This document shows positions 1-7,618 of a stretch of DNA of 64,000 nt, piece after piece. How positions within the stretch are numbered: the first letter of the stretch is position 1; every line of letters begins with the position of its first letter. The notes under the pieces were generated by a model that was given only the letters and a program-made list of their open reading frames with translations, searched no databases and was not told the DNA's origin. This DNA is from Flavobacterium cellulosilyticum (GTDB taxonomy: Bacteria; Bacteroidota; Bacteroidia; Flavobacteriales; Flavobacteriaceae). The translations under genes and the position numbers were made by a program. The stretch spans positions 91,712 to 155,711 of the forward strand of contig NZ_SMFK01000009.1 in assembly GCF_004349355.1 (NCBI RefSeq), written 5' to 3'.

Positions 1-21
1 CTAAGATTTTAGAGTGATTAA

Positions 22-1965
22 TTAATACCCAGGATTTTGCATTGCTTGTTTTTCAGTAGCTGACAATGGTTTTCCGCTTGAATAAACAGCATCTAAGAAA
101 GCTTGAGGTATTGGACGTAACATATGAATATCTTTAACATTTGCTGCAGCTTCTGGATTATAAGCTTTTGCTCTAGCTACCAATGTTTTAGTTCTACTCA
201 AATCTTCCCAACGATGAAATTCGCCGCAAAGTTCTCTAGTACGCTCATTCAATATTAAACACAACATACGATCATAATCGCTAGTGTAACCAAGTTTTGT
301 AATTACGGCTTGATCCTCTGCTGGTAAAGCACTAATACTAGCAATTGTTAAACTCGTTGCCAGAGTTGTAGGTATAATATTATTAGATTCATAATAGGAG
401 TTTTCACTCATAAATGAACTCGCTCTACCTCCTTGAACAGCAACAGACCAAGCAGCTGAACCATCAGTGTATGCCGCTCTATCTTCTCCTACTTTATAAG
501 TAGCACGATTACGTACGGCATTGACGTAAGGTAATGCATCTGAAAATGCACCAGTACCTAATTTTGCCAAACGCACTTTTGCTTCTGCAGCAAATAAACT
601 AGTTTCTGCTGAACGTGCTAAAATGATATCACGACTTCCTTTTATAGCATTAAAATCAAGTCTAGAACCGTCCATATATTTACTAAGAGATGGAAATCTT
701 ACATCAGCCATTAAGCCAACTTTATCCGCAGCATAAGCAACAAAAACAGAAGGTATCGTTTTTCCTGTTTTTGAATAAGTAATTACATCTGTATTTTTAG
801 TTTTTGCAAAACGAGTATCAGTTGCAGCATTGATAATGTACATAAATCCTAAATCCCCATTTACATAATAAGTTCCAGATTTGTTATTTACTAATGCTTT
901 TGTTTGAAAACTTTTCCAGAAACGAGAATCATTTACTTTATCAAATACATCAAATGTAAAATAAGTAGGTGCCAAACGACTAAATGGCCTTCCTCCTGCT
1001 GTATTACGAATCATTTGAGGTAATTGATCATAAGTAGAAATAAAATACAGGTGTTGTTGATTCCCTCCAGTAGTCAATTGATTGGAGTTGAAATCTGCAG
1101 CAAGAATTAATTCAGACAGTTTTTCATTTGCACCATTCGCCGCTTTAAAGTCCCATAAATTGACATAGTTTGGCGCTAATGGATGGCGTGAAATTACCTC
1201 ATCAGAAAAACTTACTACTTTTTGCAAATCGGCAAGTTTTGTTGCTGAGTTCCAAGAATCATTCAATTCGCTAGCACGTGATAAATATGCTTTTGCTAAA
1301 TAATGAGCAGCAGCATCTTTTGTAATTTTATTTGGTGCACCTACATTAGCTAACAAGTTATACGCTTGTGTAAAATCAGCGATTATTTGCGTATAAATTT
1401 GTTCTGAAGTAGCTCTAGTAAATTCTAATTCTACTGTGGTACTTACATTTAATTTTAGTGGAACACCACCATATTGTCTTACCAATTTCAAATAGTTATA
1501 GGCTCTCATGAAGTAACCTTCTCCTAACGCAACTTTTTTGATGGCATCATTTGTTGAAACAATTGCAGTTGCAGACTCAATCAATTGATTGGCGTTACCG
1601 ATTCCTACATACAAATTGTCCCAATTGGTATTAGCAGCAACAGTATTAGCGTTAGATACATTTACAAAAGAACCAAAGCCACTTGCATAGGAGTTCCATA
1701 AGTTATTTGATGGATCACCACCAATATGAAATTCATCTGTTCCAGATTCATTTGCTGTTAGTGGCACCTCACGGTTCATATCTAAAGCAAATACCTGATA
1801 ATAAGTACCAACAGACAATGCTTGAATTCCATCCTCTGTCTTCAAATATTCTTTATTAAAAGCGGTGGTTAATTCTTCATCTAAGAAGTCTTGACTACAA
1901 GAAGTACTTAGACCTATTGCAGCTACTAGCATCAAACTGATGTATAGTGTTTTATAATTTTTCAT
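22..1965 (-). CDS. SusD/RagB-family nutrient-binding outer membrane lipoprotein
   Basis: Surface lipoprotein that captures glycans and acts as the lid on its SusC partner. The N-terminus is a lipoprotein signal peptide with a lipobox ending at Cys23 (LSTSC), followed by an acidic QDFLDEE stretch typical of surface-exposed SusD proteins. TPR-like helices with the FMRAYNYLKLVRQYGG motif near residue 155 and the C-terminal ELCGEFHRWEDLSRT motif are family signatures. The length (647 aa) is normal. It lies 27 bp downstream of the SusC gene on the same strand, so the two are co-transcribed. The divergent pectin enzymes suggest rhamnogalacturonan fragments as ligand; that specificity is inferred from context only. 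Confidence 0.95.
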   Translation of the reverse strand: MKNYKTLYISLMLVAAIGLSTSCSQDFLDEELTTAFNKEYLKTEDGIQALSVGTYYQVFALDMNREVPLTANESGTDEFHIGGDPSNNLWNSYASGFGSFVNVSNANTVAANTNWDNLYVGIGNANQLIESATAIVSTNDAIKKVALGEGYFMRAYNYLKLVRQYGGVPLKLNVSTTVELEFTRATSEQIYTQIIADFTQAYNLLANVGAPNKITKDAAAHYLAKAYLSRASELNDSWNSATKLADLQKVVSFSDEVISRHPLAPNYVNLWDFKAANGANEKLSELILAADFNSNQLTTGGNQQHLYFISTYDQLPQMIRNTAGGRPFSRLAPTYFTFDVFDKVNDSRFWKSFQTKALVNNKSGTYYVNGDLGFMYIINAATDTRFAKTKNTDVITYSKTGKTIPSVFVAYAADKVGLMADVRFPSLSKYMDGSRLDFNAIKGSRDIILARSAETSLFAAEAKVRLAKLGTGAFSDALPYVNAVRNRATYKVGEDRAAYTDGSAAWSVAVQGGRASSFMSENSYYESNNIIPTTLATSLTIASISALPAEDQAVITKLGYTSDYDRMLCLILNERTRELCGEFHRWEDLSRTKTLVARAKAYNPEAAANVKDIHMLRPIPQAFLDAVYSSGKPLSATEKQAMQNPGY

Positions 1966-1992
1966 ATTTTATTTGTATTAAAAAATTTTATT

Positions 1993-4900
1993 TTAAAATT
2001 CTACATTTAGGCCTAAAGTAAATCCTCTATTTGAAGATGTAGTTTGAGTATCTAAATCTGTCCATTTTAGTTTAGAGAAAATCATACCTGGATTGCTTGC
2101 TTGAACAAATAATCTCATTCTAGAAATACCTATCAGATCAGCCATTTTGTCTTTTATCGTATATCCTAATGAAATGTTACGTATTTTTAAGAAAGATCCA
2201 TTTTTATAACCTAAAATAGTATTGTAAAGATCTCCCGTTCCTGCTGAAAAGATTGGTTTTTGATATGCAGCATTCGTGTTGTTATCAGTATAATAGTCAA
2301 TTTGTCTTTGGCTAGTTTTTCCACTTAAGTTTTCACCACCAGCATTGTATATATACCCCATACGACCAAATACAAAGAAAGAAAATTCAAAATTCTTGTA
2401 ATTAAAAGTATTGGTTAATCCAGTAATGAATTTTGGTTCAGTACTACCAATTATCACACGGTCATTGTTAGCATCAATTTTATAATCTCCATTTTGATCC
2501 ACAGGTCTTGCGTTTCCAAATGTGAAAACGGTACTTCCCGCAGCAGCATTAAATTTTGCCATTTCTGCAGCATCCTCAGGTTTCCATATTCCGTTTGATT
2601 CAAAACCATAGATTACTCCTTGTGGCTGCCCAATAAAACGATTATTATTTATATCATTAAATTTTCCATTTTGTAATGAAACGATTTTGCTTTTTTGCCA
2701 TGAACAACTTAAGCTAGAGCTCCATTCAAAATCATTTGTTCTAAAGTTTACAGTATTCAAAGTAAGTTCTACTCCATTCCCTTTTGTTGAACCAACATTT
2801 TGGTAAGTAGTATAAAAACCCGTAATAGTTGGAATACCTCTATCGAATAAAAGGTCTTCAGTTCCACTAGTATAATATTCTAAACTACCTGATATTCTAT
2901 TATTAATTAATGAAAAATCAACTCCGTAGTTGTATTGTGTTGTTCTTTCCCAACCCAGATTAATATTTCCTAATTTTGAATTATTTACAAGTCCTGAAGA
3001 AGTAGCATAAAGAATTGGGTCTAATGGAGGTTGAGTTGCATAAGCATCAACCGCAGCATTACCAGTAATTCCATATCCTGCTCTCAATTTCAATTGATTT
3101 ATCCAAGAGACATCCTGTAAAAAACTTTCTTTATCCAAACGCCAAGCTAACGAAGCACTTGGGAAAAAGGACCATTTGTTTCCAGGAGCTAATTGAGACG
3201 CACCATCATAACGACCTGATGCTGTAAATAAATATTTATCATCATAGCCATAGTTTATTCTACCCATATAAGACAATAAACTAGTTTTAGTAAGGTTTGA
3301 TGAATAACCAGCAAGAGTTACATTTGCAGGAGTCAAAGCGTTCCACTTATTAGCTACATTCAGAACGTTTTGGGCCGACATAGCATTTTCTTCCATTGAA
3401 TATTCTGTTTGACTCTGTAATAATGTCATTCCAAAATCGTGGTTTCCTATTGTTTTATTGTAGAAAAGCAAATGATCTAAAGTATAGGATATGGTTTGTT
3501 GCTTTTGTAATGAAGCAAAACTTGTTCCTGAACGAGCAGATGACAGTCCATTTAAAAACACCCCATTGCGATAAGAAGTAATATCTGGACCAAAATTTAC
3601 ACGGTATTTTAAGCCGCTAAGTTTTTCAGAAAAACCTCCAAAATCTATCTGAGAATAAAAACTTCCGAACGCACGTAAAGTCATACGTTGATCCTGAGAA
3701 TATTTGTCTTCATCATAAACGTTTCTGATAGTTGAATCCCCTCCTGGGTTTTGAATTCTTACACCATTAGCATCAAAAGGCATTGCGTAAGGTAGATTTT
3801 GTCTTGCAGTGGTATAAATTCCACCAGAAGTTGCAACAGCAGATCTACCTACAGTAGATTGACCGAATTCTTGAATACCATAACTAGTATTAAGATTAGC
3901 TCCCATAGAAAACCATTCTTTAGGCTTAATATCTATATTTGCAACACCATTATAACGATTGTAACTTTGACCTTTTAATGTCCCCGTATTTTCCATATAT
4001 CCAAAAGAACCATACGCTTTAACTTTATCCGAACCACCACTCACACTTAAAGTATGTTGCTGTGTAATTCCGGTTTGAGTAACAAACTTAGTCCAGTCAG
4101 TAGTCGCTACTTTAGAGCCATCCCAAGTTCCAGTAGCCCATCCTTTTTCGATGTTAGCCCATGCAGTTGGATCAGCAGTATCTAAGAAAATAGTTCTATC
4201 ATTGGCAATTGTTGGTGCATCTCCTTTTGCAAATGCAGTTGGATTAGAATAATATCTGGCCCAACGACGTAATTCAATATAATCGCCAGCATTCATGTTA
4301 GGAGCACGCTCATGAATTGTTTCTGTACTAACAGCTGTATCGTAATTTAAAGTAAACTTACCGTTTTTACCTTTTTTAGTAGTAACGATAATAACCCCAT
4401 TCGCTCCACGAGAACCGTAAATAGCAGTAGCAGAAGCGTCTTTCAAAATATCTATTGCTTCAATATCATTTGGGTTAATAAAATCAATTCCACCTGAATT
4501 TAATGGAATTCCATCTACAACATAAAGTGGCGAATTTGTAGCTGAGATAGAACGAGATCCACGAATTCTAATACTTCCAACTGTCCCAGGACGCTCGTTG
4601 CTAGAAATATCTACACCCGCAGCTTTTCCTTGCATGGCTTGAACTGCATTTACTACAGGTCTAGACGCAATATCTTCAGAACTTACACTTACAATTGAAC
4701 CTGTAAGATCTTTTTTCTTCTTTGTACCATATCCTACCACAACAACTTCTTCAAGTTTAGATCCTTCTTCTTCCAAAGAAATATTATAAGAATTGGCCGT
4801 TCCCACTTTAATTTCTTTTGTTTTAAATCCCAAAAACGAAAAAGATAGTGTTTCTCCCGGAGCTACAGTTATACTGTATTTCCCATCCATATCAGTACTT

Positions 4901-5061
4901 ACACCCTTTTGAGTACCTTTTATGAGAACGTTTACCCCTGGCAGCGGCAAATTAGACAGTTCAGTAACAGTTCCTGTTACTTTTTTTTCTTGCGCATAAC
5001 TAGAAGTGTAGGTTAGCACTCCCATTACAAAAATCAAGAAAAGAGTGATTTTGTTTTTCAT
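1993..5061 (-). CDS. SusC/RagA-family TonB-dependent receptor
   Basis: TonB-dependent outer membrane transporter forming the import channel with the downstream SusD protein. Visible in order: signal peptide ending near SYAQ; a carboxypeptidase-regulatory-like beta-sandwich (about residues 28-95, GTVTELSNLPLPGVNV); the SusC TonB-box region EEVVVVGYG near residue 105; a plug domain with the SPLYVVDGIPL motif near residue 178; then a long beta-barrel ending in an aromatic residue (LNVEF). At 1022 aa it has the usual length. It heads a two-gene operon with susD and is divergent from the lyase/hydrolase operon at 6.3 kb. Two candidate promoters lie upstream, at 5160-5190 and 5532-5577. Confidence 0.96.
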   Translation of the reverse strand: MKNKITLFLIFVMGVLTYTSSYAQEKKVTGTVTELSNLPLPGVNVLIKGTQKGVSTDMDGKYSITVAPGETLSFSFLGFKTKEIKVGTANSYNISLEEEGSKLEEVVVVGYGTKKKKDLTGSIVSVSSEDIASRPVVNAVQAMQGKAAGVDISSNERPGTVGSIRIRGSRSISATNSPLYVVDGIPLNSGGIDFINPNDIEAIDILKDASATAIYGSRGANGVIIVTTKKGKNGKFTLNYDTAVSTETIHERAPNMNAGDYIELRRWARYYSNPTAFAKGDAPTIANDRTIFLDTADPTAWANIEKGWATGTWDGSKVATTDWTKFVTQTGITQQHTLSVSGGSDKVKAYGSFGYMENTGTLKGQSYNRYNGVANIDIKPKEWFSMGANLNTSYGIQEFGQSTVGRSAVATSGGIYTTARQNLPYAMPFDANGVRIQNPGGDSTIRNVYDEDKYSQDQRMTLRAFGSFYSQIDFGGFSEKLSGLKYRVNFGPDITSYRNGVFLNGLSSARSGTSFASLQKQQTISYTLDHLLFYNKTIGNHDFGMTLLQSQTEYSMEENAMSAQNVLNVANKWNALTPANVTLAGYSSNLTKTSLLSYMGRINYGYDDKYLFTASGRYDGASQLAPGNKWSFFPSASLAWRLDKESFLQDVSWINQLKLRAGYGITGNAAVDAYATQPPLDPILYATSSGLVNNSKLGNINLGWERTTQYNYGVDFSLINNRISGSLEYYTSGTEDLLFDRGIPTITGFYTTYQNVGSTKGNGVELTLNTVNFRTNDFEWSSSLSCSWQKSKIVSLQNGKFNDINNNRFIGQPQGVIYGFESNGIWKPEDAAEMAKFNAAAGSTVFTFGNARPVDQNGDYKIDANNDRVIIGSTEPKFITGLTNTFNYKNFEFSFFVFGRMGYIYNAGGENLSGKTSQRQIDYYTDNNTNAAYQKPIFSAGTGDLYNTILGYKNGSFLKIRNISLGYTIKDKMADLIGISRMRLFVQASNPGMIFSKLKWTDLDTQTTSSNRGFTLGLNVEF

Positions 5062-5146
5062 GTAGTTTTTTTTGTTTAGTTAATATTAAAAAATTGTCAA
5101 TCTAGTACACAATAAAGCAATAAAAAAAATCATTATTTTCTAATAT

Positions 5147-5158
5147 GTAATCGATTAC
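5147..5158. promoter_or_regulatory. Perfect 12-bp palindrome, probable repressor operator of susC
   Basis: The sequence GTAATCGATTAC is self-complementary with a central CG, the symmetry typical of LacI-family operators. It begins two bases downstream of a -7-like element (CAAAACTA on the plus strand, 5160-5167), so it would cover the transcription start of the susC leader. The regulator is not identifiable in this window. Operator function is inferred. Confidence 0.5.
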
Positions 5159-5159
5159 G

Positions 5160-5190
5160 CAAAACTATGTATTATCTTTTAATTATCCAA
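5160..5190 (-). promoter_or_regulatory. Proximal susC promoter candidate
   Basis: Read on the minus strand, TAGTTTTG (5167-5160) matches the Bacteroidota -7 consensus TAnnTTTG exactly. TTG (5190-5188) lies 20 bp upstream, within the usual -33 spacing. Transcription would start near 5155, inside the palindrome, about 95 nt before the susC ATG. Confidence 0.5.
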
Positions 5191-5531
5191 CATTAAATTT
5201 GGAAAAAAATTATTAAATAAAAAAAAATTTTGATGTTAAATTACATATGCAATAAAATAACCCTTATTTAGTAGTTAATTGTTTACATACGAAAAAACTA
5301 ATTAATGGTATATTTCAATTTAACCTTTTAACTAATACAATAAGTAGTTACTTCTTTTTTTGTGCTTTTTGTCACAACACTCACTCCTAGTATATAATAC
5401 CTGATTCATCAGTTATTATTTTAGACATCTATTTTCTCGGAGCATATCCTGATGTATATAAAGAAACACACAGTATCAAACACATTAATAGTTTAGTTTT
5501 CCCATATAAATAATTTAATTGATTAATGAAT

Positions 5532-5577
5532 CAAATTTAGTATTTTAATAATTCCATCTATCCTGTTCTATCCTGAT
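5532..5577 (-). promoter_or_regulatory. Distal susC promoter with tandem 10-bp activator-site repeat
   Basis: On the minus strand two adjacent 10-bp units, ATCAGGATAG and AACAGGATAG (5577-5558), are followed after 18 bp by a perfect TAnnTTTG element, TAAATTTG (5539-5532). The mirror copy at 6271-6290 has the same orientation relative to its own operon. Tandem direct repeats with one-helical-turn spacing at the -33 position are characteristic of AraC-type activators, including the DNA-binding part of hybrid two-component regulators. The regulator is not in view; function is inferred. Confidence 0.5.
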
Positions 5578-6270
5578 ATCTTCAATAGATTTTATCCTAA
5601 AAACTAGCATTAAACTAATTTTTGCAAACGTCTAAATATCAATTAATTAGTTTTAATAATTTCATTCAAAATAATTACTTTACTATTGTGCAAAAGCAAT
5701 TTGAACTTTAATAATTTTAATGATTGATTTTTGTAAAATGTTGGGTATATATTAACTTATTTTAAACAAAAAGAAACTTAATTATTATTGAAGAAAATTA
5801 GTTGTACTACTTTTAGTTCTACCACTCAATCTAGGAAAACATTAAGTAATAAAGGAAACCAAGAATTGGTTTATTGCTACCGATTTCTTTGTTTTGAGCT
5901 TGAACTGATCAAAGTCGAAGTACGTTTTATTTGTTTATTTCTAAAAATTGATGATTTTATTTTAGAGATTATATAACTTTTTTTCTAAAAAAAAATAAAA
6001 AAGAAGTAATTATAGTTTAGCTAATTTTAAATGGTTCCAACTTTTTTACTAAATAAACAATCCGTTAAAATTATTTCTTAACTTTCAAATCTCCAATTAA
6101 TTTTTTAAAATTATGATTTGAATCCAACTAATTTTTGGTCCCTAAAGTATTGTAAAGACTTCATTTCTTTAGCTAAATCAGTAGAGTAACTAGAAACGAC
6201 TAATTCTAATATTGATTTTATTTTCCCACAAATTTTCTAAGCAAAAAAAAATTATACTGAATAAATTGAA

Positions 6271-6317
6271 AACAGGATGCAACAGGATAGCAATTCTAAT
6301 GAGATACTTTATTTTTA
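6271..6317 (+). promoter_or_regulatory. Promoter of the pectin-enzyme operon with tandem 10-bp repeat
   Basis: AACAGGATGC and AACAGGATAG are adjacent 10-bp units (6271-6290). They are followed after 19 bp by TATTTTTA (6310-6317), a 7 of 8 match to TAnnTTTG; TACTTTAT at 6305 is an alternative. The layout mirrors the repeat at 5558-5577 upstream of susC. The lyase ATG is 26 bp beyond the -7 element. Coordinate activation of both divergent units by one regulator is inferred. Confidence 0.5.
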
Positions 6318-6343
6318 CTTAAAATCTTTTAATTAATTAGTAA

Positions 6344-7609
6344 ATGAAAAGTATTAAAACGGTGTTGGCAATTGTTATTTTATTTTGTTATTCCTGTAAA
6401 GAAAAAAAAATAGTCACGAGTTTTAATAATAATAATAATACTCAAACCAAAACACCAGTTTTAGAAACATCCAAAGAAAGTTCTTTGGCTAAGGTTTGGA
6501 TAGATGCTACAACAGGACACAAAGTCGAAAAATTAATAGACAGGGAAGGGGCTAACAGTAGTTTTTACTTTAATAATAATCCTTTTTTGCCAACCAAAGA
6601 CAAAAAGAGCTGGTTGATGATTTTTTATGGAAGTACTGCTCAAGGGCAACAACTATTTTCGATTGATTTAAAAACCAAAAAGATTGATCAGATTACAAAT
6701 AGAGGTGGAAATAAAAGTGGTGAAATTGTTGGGGTAAAAACCCGCAAGGTGTACTATAGAATTAAAGACAGTATTTTTTCTACACATATTGATACCCATG
6801 AGACAAATTTTATTTTTAAATTTCCTGATGATGAAGTAGGTTCAGTAGCAACATTAAATGCAGATGAAACTTTACTTGGGGGTGTTTTATCCTCAAAAGA
6901 AGAGCAGGAAATTTTTAAAAACAATCCATCAAAATCGAGCTATTTTGATAAAATTTACGATGCCAAACTGAATCGTGTTTTAATTACAGTAGACGTGGTA
7001 AATGGAAAATTAACAAGGTTATTTGATGAAAATGCTTGGTTGAATCATGAACTCTTTTCCCCTACGGATTCAAAATTATTTATGTATTGTCATGAAGGAC
7101 CTTGGCATAAAGTAGATCGAATTTGGAATATTGATATTGATACAAAAGAAAGAACCCTTATCCACAAACGAACTGTTGAAAGAGAAATTGCAGGACATGA
7201 ATTTTTTAGCCCTGACGGAAAAACAATTTGGTTTGATTTGCAAATACCAAGAGGAGAAACGTTTTATTTAGCCGGTAAAAATTTAGATACTAACAAAGAA
7301 AAAAGGTATGCTCTAAAACGTGACGAATGGTCGATTCATTATAACATAGCACCAGATATGAAATCTTTTGCAGGTGATGGTGGCGATTCTGGTCAGGTGG
7401 CTCATGCCAAAGATGGGATGTGGTTGTATCATTTTGTTCCAAAAGGGGATAGTCTGATTGCTGAAAAGTTAGTGAATATGAAAAATCATAATTACAAATT
7501 AGAACCCAATGTGCATTTTTCACCCGACGGAAAATTGATCATTTTCAGGGCCAATTTTGAAGGAATTACTCAAGTCTATGCAGTAGAAATTAAAAAATCA
7601 AACCAATAA
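6344..7609 (+). CDS. Oligogalacturonate lyase-like protein (PL22 family), lipoprotein
   Basis: Probable oligogalacturonide lyase that cleaves short (unsaturated) galacturonides by beta-elimination. A lipobox (CYSC, Cys18) indicates membrane anchoring in the periplasm or outer membrane. The body is a WD40/TolB-like seven-bladed propeller with repeated FSPDGK blades. The PL22 signature is visible around residues 326-358: WSIHYNIAPD, GDGGDSG, then GQVAHAKDG, followed by HFSPDG near the C-terminus. These His and Gln residues match the metal-binding set described for the family. The length (421 aa) fits. It is the first gene of the plus-strand operon, 9 bp before the GH106 gene. Confidence 0.85.
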   Translation: MKSIKTVLAIVILFCYSCKEKKIVTSFNNNNNTQTKTPVLETSKESSLAKVWIDATTGHKVEKLIDREGANSSFYFNNNPFLPTKDKKSWLMIFYGSTAQGQQLFSIDLKTKKIDQITNRGGNKSGEIVGVKTRKVYYRIKDSIFSTHIDTHETNFIFKFPDDEVGSVATLNADETLLGGVLSSKEEQEIFKNNPSKSSYFDKIYDAKLNRVLITVDVVNGKLTRLFDENAWLNHELFSPTDSKLFMYCHEGPWHKVDRIWNIDIDTKERTLIHKRTVEREIAGHEFFSPDGKTIWFDLQIPRGETFYLAGKNLDTNKEKRYALKRDEWSIHYNIAPDMKSFAGDGGDSGQVAHAKDGMWLYHFVPKGDSLIAEKLVNMKNHNYKLEPNVHFSPDGKLIIFRANFEGITQVYAVEIKKSNQ

Positions 7610-7618
7610 TTTATTTCG

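Larger units (their letters stand above)
5062..6343. other. Long AT-rich divergent control region of the PUL
   Basis: About 1.28 kb with no convincing gene separates susC from the lyase operon. It holds a perfect 12-bp palindrome (5147-5158), TAnnTTTG-type promoter elements, and two inverted copies of a 10-bp tandem repeat (5558-5577 and 6271-6290). A single related half-site (ATATCCTGAT, 5444-5453) is also present. A 62-codon open frame at 5788-5976 has no ATG start or recognisable domain and was not called. Parts could be decayed coding DNA, but nothing identifiable was seen. Confidence 0.7.

Noticed and set aside
5788..5976. 62-codon frame in the PUL control region
   Set aside because: No ATG start, no recognisable domain, AT-rich composition; considered as a mobile-element remnant but nothing identifiable.
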